The notes under the pieces: generated by a model
Databases searched by the model: none
The model's input: the letters and a program-made list of their open reading frames with translations, nothing else
Told to the model about the DNA's origin: nothing
Origin: a bacterium M00.F.Ca.ET.205.01.1.1
GTDB taxonomy: Bacteria; Pseudomonadota; Alphaproteobacteria; Rhizobiales; Rhizobiaceae
DNA: 64,000 bases
Assembly (NCBI GenBank): GCA_004791255.1
Contig: SRUQ01000001.1
Location: 310,001-374,000, forward strand
Direction: 5' to 3'
Position numbers and translations under genes: made by a program
In this document: positions 56,243-64,000 of the stretch, in pieces
How positions within the stretch are numbered: the first letter of the stretch is position 1
Layout of the letters: the number at the start of each line of letters is the position of its first letter

Positions 56243-57655
56243 ATGCGTGACACGTTTCCGTCAAATCGAAGTGACCCTATGCCGACCGCGCCAACACTTG
56301 AACTTCGCCGCTATTCGCGCCTGAAAAATTTGCGGGAGCGCGCAGAACGCCAGGGTGCTGGATTGCAGTTCTGGGCGCGTACCGCATCGCTCGCCGTGAT
56401 CTCCTGCTTCTTTTCATTGATCAGTCGCTGGGATGCGTCGCTGCTCTACGTGCTGGCGGGCCTCGTGCTGTTCCAACTCGTCGGCCTGATCCAGTTTCTC
56501 TTTGCGCGCCGTCGCGCGGCGCCATGGTGGATCGGTTACCTCGTCGGCACGCTGGACATCATTCTGTTGACCGTTCTGCTGGTGACGCCCAACCCGTTTT
56601 CCCTGGAGGTCGCGCCGGCCGCGATGCAACTGCGCGAGGGCAGCTTCAAATTCCTGCTGATTTTCGTATGCCTTGGCGCGCTGACCCTTTCGACACGATT
56701 GGCGCTCTATCTCGGCGCGCTCGCGGCCTTGACGTGGGCGATCGGGGTGGGATGGGTGATTTTTCATCCGGGAACCGTCATTCCTGCGACGAACCTCTAT
56801 TCGCTGCCTCTGACCGAGCGACTGAACCTCTATCTCAACCCCAACTTCGTCGACACATTCGCGCAGGCGACCAACGTGTTGGTTGTGTTGATTATCGGCG
56901 CGATCATGGCGCTGGTCGTCTATCGTTCCCGACATCTGTCGGAAGACTATGTCAAGGCAGAGCGCGCGCGCGCCAATCTCGCCCGGCATTTTTCGCCCAA
57001 TGTGGTCGACCAGCTCGCCACGGATGACGAGCCCTTCGGCCCGGTCCGCCGACAGGATATCGCGGTGCTGTTCGCCGACATCGTCGGCTTCACACACTAT
57101 TCCGAGGATCACCCGCCCGAAGCAGTGTTCGAACTTCTGCGTCAGTTCCACCGTCGCATGGAGCAGGTCGTTTTCGACCACAATGGCACCGTCGACAACT
57201 ATATCGGCGATTGCATCATGGCGACATTCGGGGTTCCGCAAACCAGCCATGACGACGCGACTCGGGCCATCCAGTGCGCTGAAGCGATGGTCGCCGCTCT
57301 CGAGGCATGGAATGTGCAGCGTGTGTCCAGGGGATACCCGCCGCTGGACGTTCGGATCGGTGCACACTATGGCGCAGTCGTCATCGGCGCGGTCGGCAGC
57401 GAGCGCAATCTGTCCTTCGCGGTGGTGGGCGACACCGTCAATGTCGCCAGCCGTTTGCAGTCGCTCTGCCGCGAGCTTCAGGCGAATATTTGCTTTGGGT
57501 CACCACTGATTGAGGCCGCAAAGGCCGAATCGCCCACGACCCAGTTGAATGCGCGCGATCATGGGCCGGTGAGTATCCGCGGCCGGGACGAACCGGTCCA
57601 TGTCTGGGTCGAGCGCAGAGCCCGACACCAAGGGGCTATTGCAGTTTCGGCGTGA
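56243..57655 (+). CDS. Class III adenylate/guanylate cyclase, membrane-bound
   Basis: 470 residues. Six transmembrane segments (about 45-240) precede a cytoplasmic class III cyclase domain. Metal-binding aspartates are in VLFADIVGFTHYSE and NYIGDCIMATFG. The transition-state Asn/Arg pair is in AVVGDTVNVASRLQ. The substrate-specifying lysine normally before xYIGD is asparagine here (GTVDNYIGD), so ATP specificity is uncertain. It would make cAMP or another cyclic nucleotide from a membrane signal. ATGs at 56243 and 56279 are both possible starts. Confidence 0.88.
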   Translation: MRDTFPSNRSDPMPTAPTLELRRYSRLKNLRERAERQGAGLQFWARTASLAVISCFFSLISRWDASLLYVLAGLVLFQLVGLIQFLFARRRAAPWWIGYLVGTLDIILLTVLLVTPNPFSLEVAPAAMQLREGSFKFLLIFVCLGALTLSTRLALYLGALAALTWAIGVGWVIFHPGTVIPATNLYSLPLTERLNLYLNPNFVDTFAQATNVLVVLIIGAIMALVVYRSRHLSEDYVKAERARANLARHFSPNVVDQLATDDEPFGPVRRQDIAVLFADIVGFTHYSEDHPPEAVFELLRQFHRRMEQVVFDHNGTVDNYIGDCIMATFGVPQTSHDDATRAIQCAEAMVAALEAWNVQRVSRGYPPLDVRIGAHYGAVVIGAVGSERNLSFAVVGDTVNVASRLQSLCRELQANICFGSPLIEAAKAESPTTQLNARDHGPVSIRGRDEPVHVWVERRARHQGAIAVSA

Positions 57656-57742
57656 TACAGGCCGCCATGCGAAACGCCTGCAACTCGGCCGAATAGCAGT
57701 AGGCCGCGCCATAGGGCATGTCCTGACCCAGGCCGAAAGCCA

Positions 57743-58564
57743 TCACGTGTCCGAGGCGATTGCTCCAGCCTTTGCGGCGTCTGGGTTTGCCTTGTCGTCC
57801 CAGGTCACCGCCCGGTAGTCGAAGCCGTATTCCAGCGTCGGCTTGACGATGCGGAAGAAGGGCGACAGGTCGAAGTCGCGTGGCGTGTAGAGCGAGTGGT
57901 GGCGTATGTGCAGGATTTCCTTGCGCGAATAGTTCGACTGCGCGGATGCGCGGCCGGGCGCGCGAGTGATCTCGGGCAGGATCGGGTAGCGGATCTGGCC
58001 ATAGGCCTCGGCGATCAGCGTCGAGCAGATGGCGCGCGTCGGATCGCCGGAACCGAAGGCCAGCATGCGCCGGCGCCAGCGCACCGGCACCGGCGGTGTC
58101 GGCAGGAAATAGCGCAGCATGTCGAAAATGTTCTTGAGGTCGTATCTGAGGCCGAGCTTGCCGATCATGAAGGCAACAACCTTGTCGCGGTCCTCCGGCG
58201 TCAGTCCGCTCGCCCGGCAGATGCGGGTATTGTAGGTGCGATAGCGCGACAGCGGCACTGCGATACAGCCTTCGCCGAGCGTAACCTCGATCAGCCGCCG
58301 CCGTTCCGAACCGTCCTGCGGGTCGGCCAGCGCGTCGCCGACATAGAAGGCCGCATGCGACCATGTCGACTGGGTGAGGTACTTGATCGCCGCCGAGATC
58401 TTCTGGTTGCCCTCGATCAGCAGGATGTCGCCAGGCTCCAGCGTCCGGCGCAGCGTCTCGGCATCGGACGGCGTATAGGGCTCATAGCCGGAGGATTCTT
58501 CCTGGAGCCGGCCGGCAAGCCAGCGGCCAAGGCGGTCGAGAAGCTTTTCGGCCGGCACGGTCAT
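57743..58564 (-). CDS. Permuted papain-like amidase (YiiX/NlpC-P60 type)
   Basis: 273 residues. LEPGDILLIEGNQKISAAIKYLTQSTWSHAAFYVG holds the catalytic His, and DPTRAICSTLIAEAYG holds the catalytic Cys, in permuted order compared with classical NlpC/P60 enzymes. No signal peptide is seen. Members cleave or transfer amide-linked lipids or peptides, but substrates are mostly unknown. The ATG at 58564 is used; the TTG at 58570 is less likely. It converges on the cyclase gene. Confidence 0.85.
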   Translation of the reverse strand: MTVPAEKLLDRLGRWLAGRLQEESSGYEPYTPSDAETLRRTLEPGDILLIEGNQKISAAIKYLTQSTWSHAAFYVGDALADPQDGSERRRLIEVTLGEGCIAVPLSRYRTYNTRICRASGLTPEDRDKVVAFMIGKLGLRYDLKNIFDMLRYFLPTPPVPVRWRRRMLAFGSGDPTRAICSTLIAEAYGQIRYPILPEITRAPGRASAQSNYSRKEILHIRHHSLYTPRDFDLSPFFRIVKPTLEYGFDYRAVTWDDKANPDAAKAGAIASDT

Positions 58565-58622
58565 GGTCAATGGCGATTAGCACGGACGGGCGGCAAGGCG
58601 CCAGCGCGGGCGCCAACGTTCC

Positions 58623-59564
58623 TCAGCTGGCGATTGCGACCAGATTGTCCTGTGCAGCTTCAGCCAGATCGTCGCGCGCCTTGCGGGCAAGTCTTTTCGT
58701 CGACCGTTTGGGGCTGTCGCCGAACAGTTCGGCGGCTTCAGCGAGGCAGGCCTTCTTCAATTGCTTTTCCGAGCGCTTCAACAGCTTGCCCAGCAGCTTC
58801 GTATCCTCGGCCGGCCCGAGCGGCTCGCTGTCGGCGTCGAGCAGCGCGCGCATGACGAAGATATCGTGCAGGTCGCCAAGCTGCTCGCCCAGCCCATTGA
58901 CCGCCTTGCGGCGCGCCTTGATCGGCGTCGGCCACAGGCGGCCGAGCAGCGACAGATGCATCGAGTGGGTCTTGGCCGCCTTGCGCAGATCGTGGAAATC
59001 CTCGGCCGCACCGCGCGAGCCGGCTCTGTCCAGGGCCTTCCGCGCCCGCCGCAAGGTGGCGCGGGCGCCCTCGGCCAGGATGTCGGCGGCCTGTTCCGGC
59101 TGATCGGGCAGGGCCAGCCTGTCGATGCGCTCGAGACCTTCGCGGCAGGCCGCGACGGCAGCGTTGATGGCAGCCTCGAGGCCGGGCCCGCCGTGAAGGT
59201 CGTGCTGGCGCATCACCAGCCTGTCGCGGACGGGGTCGAGGCCGCCGCCGGCGCTGTGCTGCGGAAAGCCGTTGGCCAGGCGGTCGACGGTCTCGACAAG
59301 GGCGGTCGCCTCGCGCGGGCCGGCGAGCAAGGCGGATACCTGCTTGTAGCACTCGTTTTCGGTCTGGCAGAATGTTTCGTCACCGGAACGAGCTAAACGC
59401 AGCAAGGCACGCACGCTCTTCAGCCGCTTGCGGCATTTGTGCAGTCCCTGCTCCGGCCGGTCGCGTGCAACGTCAAGATGGGCCAGCGCCTTGCCGATTT
59501 CCTCGGCGAGGATGCGTCTGACCTCGCCGGTCAGCGGCTGGCGCGGATCGATGCGAAAGCTCAT
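58623..59564 (-). CDS. CHAD-domain protein
   Basis: 313 residues, almost all helical. Conserved histidines typical of CHAD domains appear in GLHKCRKRLKSVRALLRL, DFHDLRKAAKTHSMHLSLL and LGDLHDIFVMRAL. CHAD proteins bind polyphosphate. The gene overlaps the CYTH gene as ATGA, so the usual CYTH-CHAD fusion is here encoded by two adjacent genes. Confidence 0.9.
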   Translation of the reverse strand: MSFRIDPRQPLTGEVRRILAEEIGKALAHLDVARDRPEQGLHKCRKRLKSVRALLRLARSGDETFCQTENECYKQVSALLAGPREATALVETVDRLANGFPQHSAGGGLDPVRDRLVMRQHDLHGGPGLEAAINAAVAACREGLERIDRLALPDQPEQAADILAEGARATLRRARKALDRAGSRGAAEDFHDLRKAAKTHSMHLSLLGRLWPTPIKARRKAVNGLGEQLGDLHDIFVMRALLDADSEPLGPAEDTKLLGKLLKRSEKQLKKACLAEAAELFGDSPKRSTKRLARKARDDLAEAAQDNLVAIAS

Positions 59565-60034
59565 GCGGCGATCTCCGGTGTCCCCCCGAGGGCGAGCGAC
59601 GCGTTGTAGAATTTCTGTTCGCCGGTGACTTCGCGGTCAAGCCAGTCCGGCAGCATGTTGTCCGGAACATCGTCCGGCGTCTCCAGTTCGGCCACCACAA
59701 GTCCCGCCAGGGCGCCGCCAAAAACATCGACTTCATAGAGATAGCCGCGGTGCCTAACATGGTGACGTGTCTTCTCGATGACACGCCCCATGGCAAAGCC
59801 AAGCATCTCCACGGCGTCCTCCAAGGGGATGAGATATTCGTATTCGTCGCGCTCGCGCGCCCGGTCGCCGAATTTGAGGGTGAGCTTGGCCGAGGCGCCG
59901 TCGCTGATGCGCACACGCACCGTGCGCCCGGGCGCCGCGGCGAGGTAGAATTGGAGGATGCGGATATCCGCTTCGACCAGGTCCCGCCACGCCGTGCCGG
60001 AGACCAGGAATTTGCGTTCGACTTCCTTGCCCAT
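59561..60034 (-). CDS. CYTH-domain triphosphate tunnel enzyme
   Basis: 157 residues. The signature ExExK is EVERKFL at residues 4-10, with alternating charged strands GRTVRVRISDG, AKLTLKFGDRARERDEYEYLIPLED and LYEVDVFGGALAGLVVAELE. Such enzymes hydrolyse inorganic triphosphate or similar compounds. It is the first gene of the CYTH-CHAD pair, divergent from the TetR operon. Confidence 0.92.
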   Translation of the reverse strand: MGKEVERKFLVSGTAWRDLVEADIRILQFYLAAAPGRTVRVRISDGASAKLTLKFGDRARERDEYEYLIPLEDAVEMLGFAMGRVIEKTRHHVRHRGYLYEVDVFGGALAGLVVAELETPDDVPDNMLPDWLDREVTGEQKFYNASLALGGTPEIAA

Positions 60035-60104
60035 GGCCGCGCACTAAAGCCTGCGCGGGCAGCCATGGCAAGGCGGATGGCAAGTCGAACGAAGATTCGG
60101 TTTG

Positions 60105-60130
60105 ACTTTAATCAATCGATTGATTAAAGT
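60105..60130. promoter_or_regulatory. Perfect 26-bp palindrome, TetR operator
   Basis: ACTTTAATCAATC followed by its exact reverse complement GATTGATTAAAGT. It lies 5 bp upstream of the TetR start and within 71 bp of the divergent CYTH start. The length and symmetry are as expected for a dimeric TetR-type repressor controlling its own operon. Confidence 0.8.
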
Positions 60131-60135
60131 TGGTA

Positions 60136-60831
60136 ATGATCAAATCCCCTGATCCCCAGAATCCACGCCGCGAGACGTCGGCCGCCGACATGACGCGCGA
60201 GGCGCTGGTCCACGCGGCGCTCAAGCTGTTCGGGCGGCAAGGCTTCGACGGCACCTCGACGCGCGAGATCGCCGCCGAAGCCAAGGCCAATATCGGCTCC
60301 ATCGCCTATCATTTCGGCGGCAAGGAGGGCTTGCGGCTGGCCGCCGCCGATTTCATCGTCGACACCATCCAGTCGGTCGCCGGCCAGGTGATCGGCGGCC
60401 CGCCGGCGCCAACAGCAGGGGCGTCAAGCGCCGAGGCGGCGCGCGCGCAGCTGTTCACCGCACTGGAGACGATGGTGGGTTTCGTGGTGGCGACACCGCA
60501 GGCCGGCGAGATCGTGCAGTTCGTGCTGCGCGAGCTTTCGCATCCGACGGCGGCGCTCGACCGCATCTATGACGGGGTGTTCGAGCCGACGCACCGGCGC
60601 CTGTGCCAGATCTGGGAGCAGGCGACCGGCGAGCCGGCGGAGAGCGAGGCGACAAGGCTGACCGTGTTCACGCTGATCGGCCAGGTCATCTATTTCCGCA
60701 TCGGCCGCGAGGCGGTGATGCGCCGCATGGGCTGGCCCGAGATCGGCGTCACCGAGGCCGCCAAGGTAACGGCGGTGGTGAGCGCCAATCTTGGCGCCAT
60801 ATTGAACGCCCGCAAGGAGGGCCGACCATGA
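60136..60831 (+). CDS. TetR-family regulator, CecR (YbiH/DUF1956) type
   Basis: 231 residues. Helix-turn-helix: ALKLFGRQGFDGTSTREIAAEAKANIGSIAYHFGGKEGL. The C-terminal ligand domain (FVLRELSHPTAALDRIYDGVFEPTHRRL) fits the CecR group, which in E. coli controls the ybhGFSR exporter. Here it likewise leads an HlyD-ATPase-permease operon, its stop overlapping the HlyD start as ATGA. The ATG at 60136 directly follows the palindromic operator, implying that repressor binding blocks initiation. Confidence 0.92.
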   Translation: MIKSPDPQNPRRETSAADMTREALVHAALKLFGRQGFDGTSTREIAAEAKANIGSIAYHFGGKEGLRLAAADFIVDTIQSVAGQVIGGPPAPTAGASSAEAARAQLFTALETMVGFVVATPQAGEIVQFVLRELSHPTAALDRIYDGVFEPTHRRLCQIWEQATGEPAESEATRLTVFTLIGQVIYFRIGREAVMRRMGWPEIGVTEAAKVTAVVSANLGAILNARKEGRP

Positions 60832-61781
60832 GTTTCCTTTGCTCCATCCCGCTTGCCGCCCAGCTTTTCGGCGCCTGTGCGCCGGCAGCACCACTGGCCG
60901 TCGGCTATGTCGAAGGCGACTATGTGCTTTTGGCGCCGATCGAGGTGGCGCAGGTCGAGACCGTGGCGGTGAAGCGCGGCGACCGCGTGACGCCCGGCAC
61001 CACCGTGGTGACGCTGGAAAGTGCCGACGCCGGCATTGCAGTGGCGCAGGCGCAGGCAGCGCTGGCGCAGGCGCAGGCGCAGCTTGCCGACCTGCAGGTC
61101 GGCAAGCGGCCGGAAGAGATCGCCGTGCTGAAGGCCGAGGTCGACATGGCGCGTGCACAGGCCGCCGACGCCAAGCGTAAATACGACCGCGCCAGCGATC
61201 TGTTCAAGCGCGGCACCGGCACGCAAGCCGATTACGACACCGCATCGGCAACGCTGGAAACCGCCAATGCGCAGGTCGGCCAGGCGGAGGCCAATCTTGC
61301 CGTCGGCGGCCTGCCGGCGCGCGCCGAGACGATCAAGGCCGCCGACAACCAGGTCAAGCAGGCGCAGGCGAGCCTGGAGCAGGCGCAATGGCGGCTGTCG
61401 AAACGCGTGCTCTCGGCGCCCTCGCCCGGCCGCGTCAACGACGTCATCCGCAACCCCGGCGACACGGCCGGGCCGACGGCGCCGGTGATCTCGATGCTGC
61501 CCGACGGTGCGGTGAAGCTCAAAGTCTACGTGCCCGAAAGCGCCTTCTCCTCGGTCAAGGTCGGCGGCTTGCTCAGCGTTCGGTGCGACGGTTGCGGGCC
61601 GGATGTGAAGGCGCGCGTCAGCTACGTCTCGCCCGATCCGGAATTTACCCCGCCGGTGATCTATTCGCTGGAGAACCGGCAGAAGCTGGTCTACCTGGTC
61701 GAGGCGCGGCCGGAGGGCGACGCCGGCGCCTTGCAGCCGGGCCAGATCGTCGACGTCGACCTGGCGGTATCGGGGAAATGA
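60828..61781 (+). CDS. HlyD-family membrane fusion protein (YbhG-like)
   Basis: 317 residues. A short N-terminal hydrophobic stretch (CSIPLAAQLFGACAPAAPLAVG) could be a signal or lipoprotein-like anchor. Lipoyl-like and coiled-coil parts follow (AVAQAQAALAQAQAQLADLQVG, ASLEQAQWRLSKRVLSAPSPGRV), ending in a beta-barrel region. It should connect the inner-membrane ABC exporter encoded next to an outer-membrane channel. ATGA overlaps link it to both neighbours. Confidence 0.9.
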   Translation: MSFLCSIPLAAQLFGACAPAAPLAVGYVEGDYVLLAPIEVAQVETVAVKRGDRVTPGTTVVTLESADAGIAVAQAQAALAQAQAQLADLQVGKRPEEIAVLKAEVDMARAQAADAKRKYDRASDLFKRGTGTQADYDTASATLETANAQVGQAEANLAVGGLPARAETIKAADNQVKQAQASLEQAQWRLSKRVLSAPSPGRVNDVIRNPGDTAGPTAPVISMLPDGAVKLKVYVPESAFSSVKVGGLLSVRCDGCGPDVKARVSYVSPDPEFTPPVIYSLENRQKLVYLVEARPEGDAGALQPGQIVDVDLAVSGK

Positions 61782-62698
61782 ACGCCATCGACGTCCATGA
61801 TCTGGTCAAACGCTTCGGCGACAAGACCGTCGTCGACCATGTGACGATGTCGGTGGCCGAAGGTGAGATCGTCGGTTTCCTCGGGCCGAACGGCTCGGGC
61901 AAGACCACCACGATCCGCATCATGTGCGGCCTGCTGACGCCGGACGAAGGCGAGGGCACGGTGCTGGGTTTCAACATCCGCACCGATGCGCTCAGGATCA
62001 AACGCGAAGTCGGCTACATGACGCAGAAATTCTCGTTCTACGAGGATCTGACGATCGGCGAGAACCTCGAATTCGTGGCGCGGCTCTACCGGCTGAAGCC
62101 GGTGGAAGAGCATGTCGCCAGGACGCTGGAAGAGCTCGGCCTGACGAGCCGCCGCAACCAGCTGGCCGGCACGCTTTCCGGCGGCTGGAAGCAACGCCTG
62201 GCGCTGGCCGCCTGCATCATGCACAAGCCGAAGCTGCTCTTGCTCGACGAGCCGACGGCCGGCGTCGATCCGAAGGCGCGGCGCGAGTTCTGGGACGAGA
62301 TCCATCGGCTGGCCGGCGGCGGGCTGACCGTGCTGGTCTCCACCCACTATATGGACGAGGCCGAGCGCTGCCACCGCATCAGCTACATCTCCTACGGCAA
62401 GATGCTGGCCACCGGCACGGTGGCCGAAGTGGTGAAAAATGCCGGGCTGACCACCTTCGTGCTGCAGGGCCCGCACCTCGACAAGGTGGCCGAGGCGCTG
62501 CAGGGCCGCGCCGGCGTCGACCAGGTGGCGCCGTTCGGCGCGACGCTGCATGTCGTCGGCTCCGACCGGAAGAAACTGGAAGCGGCGCTCGCCGATGTCG
62601 AGAAGGAGCACAAGGGCGTGACGGTGGCGCCGGGCGAGACCAGCCTGGAGGACGTCTTCATCCAGTTCATGTCCGGCTCGAAGGACAATATGGCATGA
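61778..62698 (+). CDS. ABC exporter ATPase (YbhF-like, single domain)
   Basis: 306 residues. Walker A GFLGPNGSGKTTTIRIMCGLL, signature TLSGGWKQRLALAACIM, Walker [17 protein letters not shown], and switch VSTHYMDEAERC are complete. E. coli YbhF has two such domains in one chain; here there is one, so a homodimer is implied. Overlaps with the HlyD gene upstream and the permease gene downstream show one operon. Confidence 0.93.
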   Translation: MNAIDVHDLVKRFGDKTVVDHVTMSVAEGEIVGFLGPNGSGKTTTIRIMCGLLTPDEGEGTVLGFNIRTDALRIKREVGYMTQKFSFYEDLTIGENLEFVARLYRLKPVEEHVARTLEELGLTSRRNQLAGTLSGGWKQRLALAACIMHKPKLLLLDEPTAGVDPKARREFWDEIHRLAGGGLTVLVSTHYMDEAERCHRISYISYGKMLATGTVAEVVKNAGLTTFVLQGPHLDKVAEALQGRAGVDQVAPFGATLHVVGSDRKKLEAALADVEKEHKGVTVAPGETSLEDVFIQFMSGSKDNMA

Positions 62699-63831
62699 AC
62701 GCGGTCTTTTCCTTCGCCCGGCTCGGCGCGCTGCTGATCAAGGAATTCATCCAGATGCGGCGCGACCGCATCACCTTCGCCATGATGCTGGGCGTGCCGC
62801 TGTTGCAGCTGGTGCTGTTCGGCTACGCCATCAACAACGATCCGAAAAGCCTGCCGGCGGCGCTGGTGGCGACCAGCAGCGACCCCTATACGCGGGCCAT
62901 GGTCTCGGCGCTGCAGACCACCGGCTACTATCGTTTCGACCATGTCGCGCAAAGTGCCGAGGAAGCGGAATTCCTGATGGCGCGCGGCGATGTCGCCTTC
63001 GTCGTCACCATTCCCGCCGACTTTGCCCGCCGCGTCGAGCGCGGCGACAACCCGCAGATCCTGATCGAAGCCGATGCCACCGACCCGGCGGTGGCCAGCG
63101 GCGCCATCTCGACGCTGAGCACCGTCGCCGGCCAGGCGCTGCTGCGGGCGCAAGGCACGCAGGAAGCGGCCAAGGAGGCGGCGCGCGGCCAGCTCGATGT
63201 GGTCGTGCACCGGCGCTACAACCCGGAAGGCATCTCGCAATACAACATCGTGCCCGGCCTGCTCGGCGTCATCCTGCAGATGACGATGGTGATGATGACC
63301 TCGATCGCGCTGACGCGCGAGACCGAGCGCGGCACGATGGAGAATTTGCTGGCCATGCCGTCCAGCCCGCTCGAGATCATGCTGGGCAAGGTGCTGCCCT
63401 ATCTGGCGGTCGGCGCGGTGCAGGTGGTGGTGGTGCTGGCGGCGTCGAAGCTTCTGTTCGCCATCCCGTTCACCGGCTCAATGGCGCTGCTTTTGTCGGC
63501 GGTGCTGGTGTTCGTGCTGGCGCTGGTGCTGCTCGGCTACACGATCTCGACGATCGCGCGCACCCAGATGCAGGCACTGCAGCTCACCTTCTTCTTCTTC
63601 CTGCCCTCGATCATGCTGTCGGGCTTCATGTTTCCCTATCGCGGCATGCCGGGCTGGGCGCAGACCTTCGGCGAAATCTTCCCGCTGACGCATTTCCTGC
63701 GCATCACCCGGGCGGTGATGCTGAAGGGCGCCCAACTGCCGGCCGTGGCGACCGAGATCGGCTGGCTGTTGGCGTTCGTGGCGCTGTTTGCCGGCGTGGC
63801 GCTGGTGCGGTTCAGGCGGACGCTGGACTAA
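62695..63831 (+). CDS. ABC-2 permease (YbhS/YbhR/YhhJ-like)
   Basis: 378 residues. One N-terminal membrane helix (FAMMLGVPLLQLVLFGYAIN) is followed by a periplasmic domain of about 140 residues and five more helices, with the ABC-2 motifs MTSIALTRETERGTMENLLAMP and FFFFLPSIMLSGFMFPYRGMPGWAQ. E. coli has two permeases of this type (YbhS, YbhR); only one is here. Likely substrates are drugs such as cephalosporin-like or cationic compounds, by analogy only. Confidence 0.92.
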   Translation: MNAVFSFARLGALLIKEFIQMRRDRITFAMMLGVPLLQLVLFGYAINNDPKSLPAALVATSSDPYTRAMVSALQTTGYYRFDHVAQSAEEAEFLMARGDVAFVVTIPADFARRVERGDNPQILIEADATDPAVASGAISTLSTVAGQALLRAQGTQEAAKEAARGQLDVVVHRRYNPEGISQYNIVPGLLGVILQMTMVMMTSIALTRETERGTMENLLAMPSSPLEIMLGKVLPYLAVGAVQVVVVLAASKLLFAIPFTGSMALLLSAVLVFVLALVLLGYTISTIARTQMQALQLTFFFFLPSIMLSGFMFPYRGMPGWAQTFGEIFPLTHFLRITRAVMLKGAQLPAVATEIGWLLAFVALFAGVALVRFRRTLD

Positions 63832-64000
63832 ACGGCCAAGGACGACGGTCGCCCCGCACCGGCTTGCAACCGGGCGGCTCAGCGCAAAAAGACTTGGAAC
63901 AATGGCCCATGGGCGGCGTTTGCCCTGCAGGCCTTTCTATTGTGACGAGCGGACCGGCTGGCCCGCCCCCTGCAGGGAAGGCTCCTTCAGCGTCCTTGCG
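63832..64000. other. Terminal non-coding stretch
   Basis: 169 bp after the permease stop. I see no open frame with family character and no RNA gene; it may be the beginning of the next intergenic region. Confidence 0.4.

Overview
The window is GC-rich, densely coded and contains no phage or transposase genes. Its gene content suggests a chromosomal segment of an alphaproteobacterium of the order Rhizobiales, most likely Mesorhizobium or a close relative. Pointers are an arsR-aquaglyceroporin-arsC operon of the Sinorhizobium meliloti type, long palindromic intergenic mosaic repeats of the rhizobial kind, frequent ATGA stop/start overlaps, and a 31-codon peptide gene with a lasso-type leader. 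The genus is inferred by eye, not by a search.

Layout. 1-5.7 kb: cysteine synthase, a SARP/BTAD-type regulator, a UBP zinc finger, and a fusion of a cNMP-binding domain with a thioredoxin-reductase-like flavoenzyme. 5.9-8.1 kb: the arsenic operon, a divergent Cys-rich protein, a strong bidirectional terminator and tRNA-Leu(CAG). 8.2-17.9 kb: housekeeping genes (gpmA, dapB, an MsbA-like exporter, glk, mepA, an SDR, queG, a GST, uppP). 17.9-24 kb: an accessory stretch with nested inverted repeats, an orphan Tat-type peptide-binding protein, two large palindromic mosaic repeats flanking the lasso-leader peptide gene, a membrane protein, and an AT-richer island with an ATPase gene split by a frameshift. 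24-31 kb: lepA, a TadG-like protein, a DUF559 protein inside repeat remnants, a DUF1223 protein, a methionine-repeat protein next to an exported MsrA, and a DUF4242 gene divergent from a large LuxR ATPase regulator at 31-34 kb. 34-41 kb: cydAB, an ABC-2 exporter pair, a DUF2156 protein and an FMO-like flavoprotein. 41-48 kb: a Tat-exported PhoX preceded by a candidate Pho box, a Gly/Asn-rich secreted protein with a decayed copy upstream, a two-component pair, and a DMT/PAP2 membrane pair. 48-60 kb: an HTH protein, a SulP transporter, a 3-methyladenine glycosylase, a LysR/MFS/alcohol dehydrogenase cluster, a periplasmic beta-propeller divergent from an XRE regulator, a class III cyclase, a permuted papain-like amidase, and separate CHAD and CYTH genes. 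60-63.8 kb: a CecR-type TetR regulator behind a perfect 26-bp palindrome, leading an overlapping HlyD/ABC-ATPase/ABC-2 permease operon.

Several local circuits can be read from gene order. The ars operon gives arsenate reduction plus channel-mediated arsenite exit. The TetR-HlyD-ABC operon looks self-regulated. HK-RR, LysR-MFS and XRE-propeller are compact regulatory pairs. The least explained items are the orphan RiPP-like precursor at 20.7-20.8 kb, the split ATPase island at 22.2-23.7 kb, the methionine-repeat/MsrA pair at 28.7-30 kb, and the duplicated Gly/Asn-rich locus at 43.4-44.5 kb.
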